From Thuidium tamariscinum (lineage: Eukaryota; Streptophyta; Bryopsida; Hypnales; Thuidiaceae), in assembly GCA_947034885.2 (NCBI GenBank), contig OZ019759.1, forward strand, positions 2,482,501 to 2,546,500: a DNA stretch of 64,000 nucleotides. Reading direction: 5' to 3'. The position numbers were made by a program, and so were the translations under genes. Positions 1 to 13,277 of the stretch are shown here, piece after piece (positions within the stretch are counted from its first letter, which is position 1; every line of letters begins with the position of its first letter). The notes below the pieces were generated by a model, which had not been told where the DNA came from, ran no database searches, and saw only the letters and a list, made by a program, of their open reading frames with translations.

Positions 1-352
1 GAACTAGCTCTTGTTTGCATTGTTGTACTCTAGGATCTTGATTTGAAGCCCTTACTGTTTTTCCAGTACGCATGATTTGTTGTAATTTATGATCGTCACT
101 TCAAGCCCTCATTGATTTCTATCGCGTATGCTTCTGGTTTGTCGTAGCACAAGAGAAACAATGGTTGTGATCAATGTTAACAGGTTCAATGAGTTTGTAG
201 TCGGCGTCGATCGTTGACGAAAGCTTGGTACTCTTCCTGTATGTTGAGAGCAAAGGGAGAGTGCAAGCGATTATTACGTTGTAAATCTTGGGCGTTGTTT
301 CATCGGAACACCAATCTTCAGCTTATTGTGGTCTCGAGAGGAACCCAATATT
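1..352. other. Left edge, outer part of the first palindrome-bearing element
   Basis: No open frame of note and no recognisable element end. By analogy with the second DUF7869-like copy, where a 5' exon precedes a palindrome-filled intron, this stretch may hold the promoter and non-coding first exon of the transposase gene starting at 1347. The element's left terminus is either here or left of the window. Confidence 0.3.
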
Positions 353-1201
353 TATCTTCGACTCGAGGATAAACTACAAAAGCTGAAAAATATCCTCAAC
401 TCGAAGATAATAAGAATATGAAACTCATCAGCAAGACAAAGGCTATTGCCATAGTAAACAATCGTTATCATTAAATTAAGTGATTATTTGGCTTTGTTTT
501 GCCTCTGAAGAATAATTATCTTCGATTCAAAGATAAGACTGACTTAGCAAATATGTGTATGTAACAGTTAGCATTCAGGCTTACATTTGTTCTTGAATGT
601 AATGGAATCAGTGAACAATGAGTTGTGATGCTTCTTTATCTTCGACTCGAAGATAGTTGCAGACCAGGCAAATATTTCAAGTTAGTGAGTAAGTAGGTAG
701 TCATGAGGTTGTCTATTAATGAAGCCTTGTCGTAGAATACAATTACAGATGGATTCAACGTTTGATATAGTTCGAAATAGGATTAGTATTATAGACTATG
801 TCTCTGGACAAATGAGATTACATTGTTCCTTCCCTAGTGATTAACTAGTAATTTATCCTTGAATTGAAGATAAATTCCTGAATGCTTCAGACCGGAAAAG
901 AAGCCCAAAAACTTTCTCAAATCAAGTCTACCTAAAAATTATAATGATTGCCAATACAGAGGATATTACTGCAGGTCGTGCTAGGTTTGTACTTCTAATG
1001 CATTTATAGTTGACCTATAATGAAAATGATAGCCCCTAGAGAAAATCTTTCTTTGTCTAATGGTATTTCAAAAAATATTATTACTCAAAAATGACTGCCT
1101 TATACATAGTCAGTGTCCTCCTCCTCCTTGTTTAAATCATTAAATTCAGGAATGGAGTTTATAATGAGTTCATCTTTTTCATTATCTTCGAGTTGAAGAT
1201 A
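353..1201. repeat. Six dispersed 19-bp palindromes upstream of the transposase
   Basis: Six near-palindromes of one 19-bp design lie at 353-371, 391-409, 517-535, 637-655, 854-872 and 1183-1201. Typical copies read TATCTTCGACTCGAGGATA and TATCTTCGAGTTGAAGATA: a TATC start, a TCGA-like core around an odd central base, and a GATA end. The outer two lie 38 bp apart and the others 120-330 bp apart. They precede an AG acceptor at 1344-1345 just before the ATG, so they probably lie in a 5' intron. The same motif recurs at 5679-6294 and 37727-38515. Confidence 0.85.
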
Positions 1202-1346
1202 ATAGTAGGCCTTGGGTTGGTTCTATGTGAATGATTGCTCATTATCAAGTATTCAGCAATTTGTATCCCTATCATTCAAACATATTTTATGCTCGAGTTG
1301 AGAATTCCTTCATTTCTTAATGTAGTGGTCTTTTGTTCTGTGCAGA

Positions 1347-3709
1347 ATGGACTTACCTGGTATGAATGAGTTCTCTCTTCTGTTGCCAACCTTACCAGTA
1401 GGTGTTGCACCTTGTGAGGGTGTTCCTCGTAGCTCTTGGATTACCAGAGTTGTGACCCTTACGAACGAGGTTGGGGTAGAGGTTGCGAAAGGAATTTGTC
1501 ACAGTGTCGATGCACACCTTGTCATCGATATGGATGGAAAATGCCTTGGTGACGACCGCGTCGTAGTTCAAATTGCAAAGTCTCTTAGTGAGGTTGATGT
1601 TTCCTCTGCTTGGATGTGGTCGATGCGCTCTTGGCCAATTTTGAGGGTCTTCCTGAGAGGAGTAAGTCTATATGATTATGATCAGATGCATATATTTAAC
1701 ATGGCCACAAGTGCATCTGCACGACGTGTTCGAACAGGCGTTTGTACCTATGAAAGTTCTTGTGAGAAGAAAGAGACACATAATCCTCCCAAGAAAGAAA
1801 CGGCTCTTACAACGCGGGCAATCACTAAAGTCTCTACTATCATAAGAGGTTTTCTCACCATGTTGGGAGACTGCGAGTTCTCGAACTATAGGAACTCGCT
1901 GAAAACAATCCCAACAGCAGATCTGATGTGGCACAGAGACTGCCACATCAGATAATAATATTTTATTAAATTAAAAAAATATATTTTTATTAAAAAAAAT
2001 CTTTTTTCTTTTATTATTATTATTTTTTCATTTTATTATTATTTTTATTATTTTAATATTATTTTAATATTATTTTAATATTATTTTACTCTGACCAACA
2101 GTGGCTGGTTCACAGAATGGAGAACGAGGTTGAAACAGTCTCTCAATACCCCGAAAAAACCTCTTATGGATTTGTTGTCGAAAGAACTGTTTGCAACCAT
2201 TCCCTCGTGGGGAGATTCAAGCCTTTTGCTTCCAACTCTATGTCCATGGCGGTGTTTACAATCGTCAATCATATTTGCTTGGTGTGCACAAGCAAATTCA
2301 CTATGACTCCAATGGAAGGGAGATGATCACCTTGGCATCTCGTGAAGTTTGTCCTACTGCCTGGTGCGCCATTTATGGAGTGTATAAGTCTACTTACTAT
2401 AGATATAGAGAGCAGGCACAGAATGATAAGCAACCTGAGCACCATGGTAATGTTGGCTTGAAGAAGCCGCGGACGCATACAGTACAAGCACCTGCCACGC
2501 TATGATTGCTTCTCGAAAGTAATGTAGACCAAATGCCTCACAAATTAAGGACCCTTCAATTTGGAGAGAAAGTTCCCTCTATGGTCCTCTCTTCAGCTTT
2601 CAAGTGGAAAGAAACATTGCCAGAGATCAATAGCGTGAATTCCTCATTCCAATTGCAACTTGTTTCAACAAGCAGATTGAGCAACATCTGTCGTGTTTCG
2701 TTTCCAGAGTACGCTTCCTAGGCTCGTGGTGACAGTTTTGCTCGTTGTGGACAATGTGATAGATTGAAGCAGCTCAGGAATGCTTGTACTCCACGTTCAC
2801 ATGCTCAAAAAGTGTGGACAAAGAAATTGAAAGTCCATCTTGTAGGGCAGCAAGCACATAGGGAGTTATATTATGCAAATCACATTTTGTCTGAGAAGTG
2901 CCCTGAGAAGATGTTGACAATCATCCATGACAAAATGGATCACTCCAAGATAGCTTCTCCACATTATTCTCACAAGAACAAGGGGGCTGATTCTTTTATG
3001 AAGATGCCAGTTGTTGTTACTGGCATGATTGCTCATGGACATGGAGATGTTCGATACGCTTATTATGGGTTGGATATCTTTCCTACAGATTCCAACCACA
3101 CGGTTGGATCCATTGCAATGTTGCTACGTGATTTGGAGTCTGAACCAAAAGTTTCATCTCGAAAGGTGTTTGAGAAGGATGATCCTATTCATCCTTTATC
3201 AGTTGCAATTTTGGAGGGATCACAAATTTGTGAAGACTCCCTTGCTCCTTGTCCTGAGGAGGTCATTCCAGCTCAAAGTCTTCCTTCAACATTGACTCTG
3301 CAACTTGACAATGCCTCAGGTGACAACAAAAACCGTTGGGTTTTTGCATTTTGCTCTCTCCTTGTATATAGAGCTATATTTCTTGTAGAGAATCATCACC
3401 TGTATCTCAAGAAACATATTGATGAAGAGACCTATCTAGGATGGGATACAAAACAAGGGAACTTATGGACTGAGGACAAGGCCATCTCTTCAAGTTGGAC
3501 ACACACAGATTGTATTATGACTGCTTGGAAGCCACGTGTAGTTTAAAAAACACACGTGGTCAATCATACTAAATGTGAGAACAACAACTGCAGATCCAAA
3601 GGTCAAAATTTCGAAGATTCAAATTGCTATCATCAAAGCATCAGTAGATGCGTACAATTCAAGTGAAGTCAACAATGCATCTTTCAGCATGAAGATGTTT
3701 AGTTTGTAG
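1347..3709 (+). pseudogene. DUF7869-like DDE transposase, copy 1 (decayed, internally deleted)
   Basis: This is the first of three related transposase genes in the window. The start follows a GTGCAG acceptor at 1340-1345, and the first residues match copy 2 at 38548 (MDxxG, GTPR/GVPRxxW, LGDDR, RSWPIxRVFL). Further blocks follow: CPTAW near 2360, IHDKMDHSK near 2930, GHGDVRYAYYG near 3040 and QLDNASGDNKNR near 3305, these probably marking the first two acidic positions of an RNase H-type core. A 320-bp MITE interrupts the frame at 1845-2164. About 800 bp present in copy 2, including the VGHTH-DALFG motif, are missing near 3385. The conserved end (GWDTKQGN, TAWKPR) remains and homology runs to a TAG at 3707. 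This copy cannot encode a working transposase. The family name rests on remembered motif patterns. Confidence 0.7.
1845..2164. mobile_element. 320-bp AT-rich MITE with TA duplication, inserted in the transposase
   Basis: The ends are inverted repeats beginning AGAGGTTTT and are flanked by TA on both sides (1843-1844 and 2165-2166), the target duplication of Tc1/mariner-type elements. Copy 2 of the host gene has no such sequence at this point. Inside are a hairpin with CTGATGTGGCA arms (about 1922-1953) and a long TTATTATTATT / TTTTAATATTA stretch. No coding capacity. Confidence 0.7.
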
Positions 3710-4386
3710 GATCCTAAACTAAATAGTTATAGTTTAATGTTTATAGGTTAGTTGTTCTATTATTTTAAAATTGATTAAAAATATTAAAAAATGAAAAATG
3801 AAAAAAACAACATTTAGTTTGTTGGTAGAATTGTTAGTTTAAATGTTAGTTTTTGTATTTTCTTTTAAGGAAAAAAAGTAGGGGAAAAGATGCAACAAAA
3901 AAAGATTGCATTCAAAAAAATATTTTGATGTTCTTGTTTGTTTTCTTTAGTATTTTGTATTCATCTATTTTTAGACATCAAGTGTGATGTATGGAGCTCA
4001 ATGTAATAAAGCCATATTCTTATTGTCTATATTGTATTGTACATTTTGGTGTTTGTTTTTTTGCATTTTGATCGTTCACAGTTGTTTATTTTGAAAGGAG
4101 ATGTAATTATGTATTTTATGATAAATAGATCTTTATTTTAATGAGATTACTTCGTATTGGACTTGCTTATTTATAAAAATTATTCTACTTTTTCATTTCT
4201 TATTCATCATTTTGGGCACTTTGTAGTCTCAATTTATTGAATTGTCTTAATTTAATTAACCTTTTTCTTTACTAAATTTAGAATCATGATTAAAATGAGA
4301 ATCCGAATTTTCTCATTTTAATGAATAAGGCCTTGGTTGAGCGTGGTTTAAGTGATTGGTGCACTTATAAAACTTCGAGATGTTTC
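3710..4386. other. AT-rich 3' flank with the shared 3' module (4226-4343)
   Basis: Mostly AT-rich non-coding DNA. From 4226 to 4343 it contains TCTCAATTTATTGAA-type repeats and a short foldback (AAAATGAGA ... TCTCATTTT), ending in GAATAAGGCCTT. The same module ends copy 2 (about 41851-41958) and, reversed, copy 3 (62262-62375). Homology between copies stops just after it, so it may be the real right end of the DUF7869-like unit. Downstream comes the 3' end of the convergent ParB-like gene. Confidence 0.5.
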
Positions 4387-5703
4387 TTAATTGGTTATTG
4401 TCAGAGACCATACGATGTAAGCATCCCAAGTCTTTAGTTCTACCTTCCTGGCTTCCCCACAGCTGCCTAGTTGCAGCTCTTGAGAAGCTTTTATGCTATG
4501 CTGGCCATTAATAATCATGAAGCGGCCAGCCTTAATATCATCCCACTTCTTTGGTTTGTGGGGCAATAGGTCTCCATCCAAACCCACTGGAGTAAGGCAC
4601 ACTTTCTGCCTTTGTTTGACGTCTATTAGCTAGATGAGCTCCCTCTTTACGGCCTCCAGAATGTCTCTCTCAAGAGTACGAATCACGTACTCCGGACGCG
4701 CCACATCGCACTGTTTCATGTCAACTTTCATTGTCTCTTCATCAAACAGAAAGCACTTCCTGTGCTCAGCCCAGAACTTCTTCTGAATCTTGTCAAACTT
4801 CTTAAAGTCTGGAATCTCAGGCTCAGATTTTGCTGGACCCCCTGATACGGTAGTGAGTGTGGAAGCGGAACTGTTGGCAGCAGCTGCTGCAGACGAAAGG
4901 CTCTTCTTTTTTTTCCTGCTTGACTCACCTTCTTGTGGAGGAGGGTTCCTTTTCTTGGGCTCAGATCTCGACTGACTAGGTTTTGAAACTCTGCTCCCTG
5001 ACCCGACACCAATCGCAATTCTTCTACCTTGATCAAGGTTCACTGGATGTTGTCTCTGCTTAGTGGGATGACCAATGACAAGCTGCTTCTCCACGTATTC
5101 CATAGCGTAATGGTCCAACGTTTGGAAAATGAGGCACAGTCGAGTGGCATTGGACTTAGCAGTGCTGTTCTTCCAAGGAACGTACCCAGCTTTCAAAAAA
5201 TGCACGTTCAATGATTCCATCGCCGAGCCTTCCAGGAATGTTATTAAATTATCTATATCAAATTTTCCGTGATACGAATTCACGTTTAATACGATGGAAT
5301 GACTGTGATCCTTGACGTTGCCAACATTGTCTCCTTCTTGAAGCACAATCACAACAAAGTCTTTGTGATGCTCTTCAATGAGAGTCACCTTCTCTTTTGT
5401 ATTCCAGGGCATATACACGGTGGTTCCTTCAACACGGTAACGTAGATACACGTAGTTCTTAAACTGATTCACCCCAAAACACCAGGTGTGGATATGACTC
5501 TTAAACTCCTACAAGGTCCCATAAGTTTCTTGCATTTCTGAAATGAATGGCTCGTCTTGCAAGGGGTTAATGAACAGCTGAAGGTGGTCAGCCGTAAGGG
5601 AGTAATCATAGTCCTTTATTGTCCCCATTTGAAATTCTGCATCATTATGAGCACATGTATCGTTAGTCATGACAATGTTATCGCCGACTCGAGGATAAGA
5701 CAT
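4387..5703 (-). pseudogene. ParB-like gene in the palindrome element, single frame with two TAG stops
   Basis: One reading frame runs from an ATG at 5701-5703 to a TAA at 4387-4389 (about 439 codons), broken only by in-frame TAG codons at 5509-5511 and 4630-4632. The N-terminal half is globular and may be distantly methyltransferase-like. A basic low-complexity linker follows (PKKRNPPPQ, SRKKKK, an alanine run). The C-terminal part looks like a ParB/sulfiredoxin-fold domain: PEYVIRTLERDI, then LTPVGLDG, then IINGQHSIKAS, which fits the G-x-HR box of ParB/DGQHR proteins with HR changed to HS. The protein stops soon after, so the 3' end is probably truncated against the transposase 3' module. 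It converges on the transposase at 1347-3709. A 19-bp palindrome (5679-5697) overlaps its first codons. Role unproven; DNA binding is the natural guess. Confidence 0.55.
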
Positions 5704-6294
5704 AATACTTTACATATAAGTGTTTGAAAGCCTTTCACTGACCAAAAAGCTATGGAAGAGAGGCAGCTTAATCCATTTTGAACGAGAAGGAATTTACATT
5801 CTCACATCCAGCATTCATAATATGGGGGTTTAGTTATAAGTTACTTCTTGCACTCTACAGTTTGTACCACGAGAGATCTCTCTACAAATTCTTAATATGA
5901 ACTAATTCTTCTAACAGAATTTAGGATCTATCATCGTATCGAGGATAACAACTACACTACTTCACGATATAATGTACAAAGAGCAAACTTTGAAATCACG
6001 ATATCGAAATGAGCAACGCGATGGATTTCTGGATATTTATGTGGATTTGAGATTTATGTTACTTTGTTATTTTTTTCTAATACATTTGTACGGTTTTAGT
6101 GTTCAAGATTATCAGCTAGCGTGTTTGGGTAGTATCCTTGACTCGACGATAACTACACTTTGGGATAAAATTCTCAGATGCACAGCTTTGGTTGTATCGT
6201 CGGGTCAAGGATAACATTCTCTTGGTCCTAAAACCCTAAGTTTTTAGTTTGGCTTCACCTTTGTGTTTTTAATATTATCACTGATTCGAGGATA
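5679..6294. repeat. Five 19-bp palindromes upstream of the ParB-like gene
   Basis: Copies at 5679-5697, 5929-5947, 6133-6151, 6195-6213 and 6276-6294 share the TATC...CGA...GATA design of the cluster at 353-1201. They are arms-degenerate, for example TATCCTTGACTCGACGATA at 6133. The innermost lies inside the first ten codons of the minus-strand frame and the rest extend into its promoter side, so both genes of this element have the motif upstream. Confidence 0.8.
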
Positions 6295-6394
6295 CTGGAC
6301 ATTTTCTTTTTCTGAACCCTAATTCCATGAAAATTATGTTGTTATATTCTATTTTTTAATACACTTATACCCTAAACCCCGTGCCTAAACCCTA
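6295..6394. other. Junction between the palindrome element and the 15.6-kb MULE
   Basis: AT-rich, with CCTAAACCC-like telomere-type words near 6370-6395. The right terminus of the palindrome element should lie here, but I could not identify an inverted repeat or duplication. Confidence 0.4.
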
Positions 6395-6447
6395 ATTTAC
6401 AGTACAGCGGTGCTATTCTGTGAGCCTGCGAGCGTGAGCTTGTGAGC
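6395..6447 (+). repeat. Left TSD and TIR of element 1
   Basis: Duplication ATTTACAGTA at 6395-6404, then the terminal repeat from 6405 with several GAGC/GTGAGC words in tandem. Confidence 0.93.
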
Positions 6448-6864
6448 ATGGAGCAGGGATTCTGTGAGCTTGGAGCCCAAACATAGAAAATACAAAGTTG
6501 AACTCAATTTTTAAGGAAAAAAACAAATATTCCTACATTTTTGGTAACATTTTTATTTTATTTAAAAATTACTTGATGTATTTGTATAGACCTATGACCG
6601 TGGACTTATGACCAAAGATATGTATTATATTTGTCAGAGTTGAGATTTCTAAAAATGTACATAGAAAAGTAAGTTTGCATTGTTAAAAATGTAGACTTGG
6701 CAAAGTTTAAATAATGAATAATGGTAGAGACAAGGCTATATAGAAAATTCTACCAAATATCAATATTTTTCCAAAGAAAAATAAATATAACTGAACCTAG
6801 ATATTTAAGTTGAAACTAAAGTCTTTCATCTACAATTTTCAAGCACCCATAGATTCCTAAACTT

Positions 6865-9800
6865 CTAGATACGTTGAAGATCATCATTTGGAATATTGAT
6901 GATACCAGCCTTAATGAGGAGGCACTTCACTTCATTGAAACTGAAGCTTGGAGAATGAATGAACTTGTCTTCCAAAAGGTCCATTTTGCAAAAGTAGCGA
7001 AATAAGTAGTAAAGATGCTTGCAATTTACGTACTGATGGCGCCCACCAATTGCTGAGACAGCCATATCCACAAAATCTGGACATGTGCACTCCGAGTACA
7101 TACCCAATGTGATTCAGTAAACTTTCTGCTCGGACTCTGTTCCAAACTGAAGGGATATAATGGCACCTAGTCTAGGAAAGGGGAGCATAGTAACTCCCAA
7201 GATTGTTCTTTTCACATTCCTAGCACTTTCCCATTTATTGCGATGCTCTGTAGTAGGAGCATTGGCAATATGTCTAATAGGCTTGTTTCTTCGAGTAGTT
7301 GGATAGCTATCAACGTGTAAAGGAATGGGCTGATCATAGAGGACTGCTTCAAAAACATTGGACATTGTAAACAAGCGTCGAGGTGACATAGGTGGCCGAT
7401 CCTGGAGTTGAAAGCCAACTTCTTGCAATAGAAGCGTTTCTTGTCGAGTCAAGTTAGTACCCGTCAATATAGGCCATACGTTTGGAACTTGAGGCCAATC
7501 AATTACCCAATTACGTTTTGAGCCCTCAACACATCGATGAATATCATCTAGGCAGAACCAAAAATCTGTCATAATCTCCTTGTTTCCACCATATTGTTTC
7601 TTCCTTCCATGGTATGTTGGAGCTAGAGTGCCTTTGGAGCCCTTTGCAATTTTTGCAATACAACGAATGTTTGATCCTCGTTGTTGGGCTTGACATTTGC
7701 AGTTGGACTTGTAGGATAGTCTTGCAATATGCCATTTAGAAGTATTACAGTCACTCTCCAACGCGGTTGTTACATGTGGTAAAGGCTCAGGGGAAGCTAA
7801 TATATTTGTTTCCTTGAAGGCCTCTGTTGGTGTGCGTGTCGACCTCTACATAACTCGAGGTTGAGAGAAATTCACCTTATCTGGCCGATGAGAGTCTCCA
7901 TCAGAACCAATGGGAAGGTCAAGCTTCCGCTTACTACTACCAAAAACCTCCTCTCCCTCCAAGTGTGGAACACGAGTGGAAACATTAGCTGCTCCAGGAA
8001 GGACATTCAAGGCCTCTGCAATCTTTTTTGGATCACCACTGCGTCTTGCACTTCTTAGCTTGAGTTCCCCCTTTGATGGCCCTGACCTTGATGTAGTACC
8101 CTTCAAGAATGCTCGATAGTTTGTCATTTGCATGAAGGCTCGAATGCAATCATCACATGTGGCAACAAATAGATCATTACCTCGGTTACCCGATTGCTGC
8201 AACCATTTGTTATGTACAGTTTCAGATAAATTGCATGACGGCAAGTCTGCCATTTCTTCTACAGACAACCCCTACAAGGAAAAAATCGTAGTCAAATCAT
8301 GTATAAATACTATAAATACTATAAATATCATAAATACTATAGTATCCAAACTATAGTATTTAGACATGTAGAAACAAATTTTTTTTAAGACATTGCATAA
8401 ACCCTAAAGTATTTTATCTTATAACAAGCCATCAAGAGAAGCCTCTGTTCTAAAAAATGGTTTACTGCCTATTTAGTTTAATCTCAAAATCAATCTATGA
8501 ATTATATACTTCTAGAATTATTGATCTCAATAATAGGCATCCATCTTTGCCCGCGGCTCCGAGGGCAACATTACACCATTTATAAAGTGATCTTCAAATC
8601 TATCAAAAGTTACGTTTACTTAAAATTGGTACAGAAAAATTCAAATTAAATGTACAATGCTCTACAAACACAAAAACTAAGGACATGAATAAAGACTCAC
8701 CATTTGGGTGGTGCATCTCCATTGGGGATATCGGAAGTGCCAAAAGGCTAGCCACAACTCCAATTCTCGCAATGCATCTTCTGAGGCTGCACCAGATGAT
8801 AACCACCAAGATCGAATGGCCAAGTATTGTGTCTCAACTTCTTCCATTGTCTTCGACTCCTTGTATTGTTGGCATAAACGAGTATGTTGGTGTTGCATAT
8901 CTGGTTTCATAAGCTTCTGTGTATGTCGATGCATTGAAGTACTCCAATGCAAGAGGCATGTGCATTCACGGTTCACCATCTCTGTCTTGGGATCTCCTGA
9001 GCCGTATATGATACGAATAGCATTCCAATTTGCTTGCGCACTGTCAGCCATGAAGCCTTTAAAGTTTGGGCTTTCCACGCCATTGCGTTTCATCACTTCA
9101 TTTAATGACCTCCACATAATACATTGCACTTCTATGTCTTTAGATTGCATGTCACAGACTGCAATAGTCATGACCTTTCTGCACCTAGTGTCGTACACGT
9201 GGCAAGCCATAGTTGTCCAATATTGGACGCGTTTTAGATGGTCAAACATGAGCCACGCGTTCTCCAAATCTCCTCCGGGTTGCATGCGCTTCACAAGGTC
9301 CACACCACTACCGCGCCCTTCTACCAACATCTTAAATAAATATACTTTTTCCTTTCCTTGCCCAGGAAAAACACTGTCGTGAATATACTCAAATTTTAAA
9401 TTTCGTTTTATATTCATAATGCTACCTATGATCCCACCCTTTCCAGTGCTACGAAACAAAGAGATAGTATTTCGGATGTTAGGGGAACTTAGGTACTGGA
9501 ACCTATCCATCACATCCTCTAGTGACTTCCCTTGCAACATCTCTTTTGGTCCATCCCCGTCATGGATGAGATGGTTTTCTAGAAATTGCTTATTAGCTGC
9601 TAAGGCAATGGACGAGTTAGTGGCACTGGGAGTTCTCGAGACTTCACCAGCTATCAACTCCGTAATAGTGTCTAACGACTCTCTACATGTTCCAGAAGCC
9701 ATAAGATGCATGTGGTTTCCTAAATGGATGCATGCCCTGGACATCACAGTAGTGTCGTTGAAAACATAGTATACTCTAGCATCACAGACACTAACACAAT

Positions 9801-10858
9801 GAGGTGGAATCTTACAAATCTTACAAAGTAGAGTGGAATCCTTGGGAGGGCCAGCATCAACATAGAAAGGGACAGAAGTATAACCACACCACTCACTTTC
9901 ATTGCGTTTTGACATTCTTTTGAGGTAGTCACAGTCAGAGTTGTTACATACCAAGTGGCCAACGCAGGAGGATTTCCTAAACTTCAAGCCATCGTCGTTA
10001 TGAATGTTGGATGTCATGGTTCGACACCAAGCATGACCATCATAACGCTTGTCCATACCATGAAGATTCCTGGCAGCAGATGTTGAAGATGAAGCTCGAA
10101 GAGAAGGCAACTCGAACACCACGTCTCCATCAAAGTCCGAAGGTAGATATTGGACTTTCTGATGTATAATAGAATCGTAGTCTAATGCAGCAATTTCGTT
10201 TCGAGATCCACGAATAGATACCAGCTTGCGAAGGCACCCAATGATACTAAGTGGTAAAGAACTATTTGGACAAATTGGAGGGCAAGAGTGAGTGGATAGA
10301 GCAGGACTAGTAGAAGATGTGCTATATTGATAAGAAGTTGGTTTCAAGTCCACTTGTAGAATCCTATGAGGGAGAGATTCTAGCAAATTTAGTTGGTTAG
10401 GCGACTCTCCTTCAGACTCACTAGATAAATCTATGATAGGAGATACAAATTCTTCTCACACGGACAAGTAGAACAGGTGTTCTAGTTTCCACTGTGTGCT
10501 CACATTCCTTTAAATCCAGAACATCACGCCAAACAAGCGGCATATCAACAGTGGAATAATCAGATTGGCGAGGAACGACATCATTGGAAGCACCAATCAA
10601 AAGAGATGTCAAGCCATAAGCTCTATAACGTCCTACATGAAGGTGCCAAGCATGACCATCATCGACTACTAACTTGAGGACGTGAATAGACTCTTTCAGC
10701 ACTCCAGAGTCAGACATGACCTCCTCCTCGACATAGATACTGGACTGGACAAAACCGAATCTAACATGAAGGAGATGTGAAGATATTACAGCAAACCCTC
10801 CTTCTCCAAGCGGAAGGACTAAAGGTATCTTATGGCCATCCGCCCGAATAGAAACCAT
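6865..10858 (-). pseudogene. MULE transposase with GCM-like finger, DDE core and SWIM domain
   Basis: Two exons: 10858-8701 ending in a GTGAGT donor, and 8271-6865 after a TTGTAG acceptor. The main frame (10386-8677) holds a GCM/WRKY-type zinc-binding region at roughly residues 115-230 (GHAWC, SSCVGHLVCNNSDC, LCKIC, LGNHMH). The RNase H core follows: MFDHLKRVQYW near residue 382, FKGFMADSAQANWNAI near 448, C-x5-H near 476, then LSETVHNKW early in exon 2 as the likely catalytic E. The C-terminus is a SWIM finger (ECTCPDF ... NCKHLYYLF) near 7085-7000. Damage is light: a frameshift near 10450 separating the first 145 codons, an in-frame TAG at 7846-7848 and a TGA at 7114-7116. It would mobilise element 1; a more decayed relative lies at 30640-27410. 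Confidence 0.82.
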
Positions 10859-13277
10859 TGACGATCAAACTAGAAGTCAGTTAAAATCATAGGGACATGA
10901 AGCAAACTAGGTAAACTTAGAACAACAAATCATTGATTGAGTTCAGAAAGTAAAGAATATAAGGGTGTGAAATTGTCTCGGACGCGCGCCTAAAAAGGGT
11001 AGAGAATATCGCCGCTAGGATGTAAGTAGTTGTTAGAAAATAATATTGTCAGTACCTCCATAATTAGGATATTTGAAATGGCCGCCTAGAACTCCCTCAA
11101 GGATTTCATTCATTATGAAAAAGGATTGGTTCCCAAGTGTCAGAGAATTATTTGAAAACCAACAACCGTGTCTTAAAGAGAATTGATGTACATTCTATCA
11201 AGTTCTATTTTTTGAATACACACCTACCTCAATCTTCCTTTGAGGAGATCAAAATAGTCTTCATAGTTGGATATTGAAGACAACGCAAAATTATATTCAA
11301 TATGTCCAAAACCGAACAATTTCAAATAAAAATTTCACGAGGACTCTATAAATCTATACAATCTTCATTTGAATTTGGTGTCCGTTCATTCTGGTTGTAG
11401 TAGTGGCATAGAGTACATTAGTGACTTCCCTAATGTTTACACTTGTGGTAACGGAAACATAATCAACATGTTATAAATATAGTTATAGTGATACTAAGAG
11501 TCTATTTCCAATAGAGCCAGATTGCAATATGTAGTATTAGTCTCATGCTAGCGGCAGAGGAGATATGTGAGGCTAGTTCTCCAATCAGAAGGAGGAAGAA
11601 GAAGTTGTATTTTTCTTCACAGAAAGAGTTGCAGCGGTCCTGGAAGAGAGCACATACAATTCCATCGAGTGAAAATGCCATTGTAGTAGATCGCACTAGA
11701 AACTTGTATGAAGTCACAGATAACCAAGGAAAGGAGTTGATCAAAGAGACTCTACAGACATCGCACTTGCGTGAGAAGGAGATAGCAAGAAGCTGCAGCC
11801 CAAGACCTAGGCTGCACATACTTGTAAGTAAATTCTCTCATTAGACACCATTTGGATTATATTCTTCGAACTTCAATCTTATTTCATTGTACTAGGATTA
11901 GGCCATAAGAAAGTCGACTTCATATTAGGATTCAAGATTTTGATCTATAACCAATTGAATTATGACTTCTGAACATTTGATAGCTCTATTACAGACCTAT
12001 TGATGGTTGCTTGTCATCAATATTCTAGGCTACCTCATTGAGATTCAAAACCATTTGCCTTCGCATAAACACTTTTGTAGAAATGCTTCACTTAAGCTAT
12101 GTGTCCAAGTACTCTATTGTACTAATAACTGAAATCTAGAATATTTATGTCATTTTGATTGAATTAAAGGTATTAAAACAAATTGTAACAAAGTGTCATC
12201 CTTCATTAATCAATAGTATACAAGTTAAAGGGCTTGTGTGTACAAACATGTAATAAACTAATAAAAATTTGAAGATACAATCAAAATCTAAAGGACTCGG
12301 ATAAATACTAATTTCTCCTCTAGCCTTTGACTAGAGATTTAAGTATGTGAAGGTGTAAGGCAGAAAACCCAATATGAATTTTCTTATATTTAATAACATG
12401 CCATATAGATTAGTGTTGCTCATTGAAATGCACAACTAGTCCACATATGAGAAAATAAGCAATTACAAGGTGATGTGCTTTAAAATAGGTCAGTCCAAAA
12501 AATATTCATCATTCAATCATGGTCCTTTTTTCTACTCCTCAATAGTTTCTCAAATGACACATACTAAGAAACCATAGAAAGATTCATGCTCTTCAGCATG
12601 TGAACTCGAATATGTATGAATGAACTTCCTGAAGCTATAAATAAACAAATTGATAAGTGTATAGTATAGTCTTCTTGCAATGTAGGAGAAAGAGCTAAAT
12701 ATTTTAGCCTGTTTCATGGCCCTGTGGCAAGAATTTGAAGTTTAGTTGGTCATATTTAAATGTATCATGAGAGTAGCCAATATAATAGATTTTATTCAAA
12801 ATAATAATATTCATATTAGAAAAAAAGTTCCAGATAACAGAGTCAAATTTCAAAGAATTTGCATTTCCACGTATATCTCAGTTCAAGTAGTATCTCATCA
12901 GATAAGAAATTTTCCTAATGATGAAAAATGGTCTTAAGTAGTCTAAACAAGTGACCATGACCATAGAGCTTCCATAACCAGAAATTTGATAGACAATTCT
13001 CTTTCAAAAAAAACCTAATCACTTGACAACCCCGAAACCCTAGAGCAAGCTTTGCTGAGACGGAACGCTTCAGGTCGTCGGTGTGGTTTCTCCTCTTCGT
13101 CCCACTTACTCCCATTTCTTCTACCTTTGAAATCTCTCTATTGTAGGAAGTGGAGGACTGAATCTCCGTGCTACGGTATGTAGAGAAACCTTGACTGTGT
13201 GTTAACTAGTACTAAATTGTTGAAATTCGAACTAGTACTGAGACTCTTTGTCTTGTCTGTGAAAGAGTGGCAGTGCA
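10859..13277. promoter_or_regulatory. Divergent intergenic region between the two genes of element 1
   Basis: AT-rich, 2.4 kb, lying between the start of the transposase and the start of the ParB-methyltransferase gene, so it must hold both promoters. An unassigned plus-strand frame at 11545-11844 (RRRKKK, a basic and glutamate-rich stretch) ends at a plausible GTAAGT donor near 11824 and could be a small exon; I recognise no domain in it. Otherwise I see nothing definite. Confidence 0.5.
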
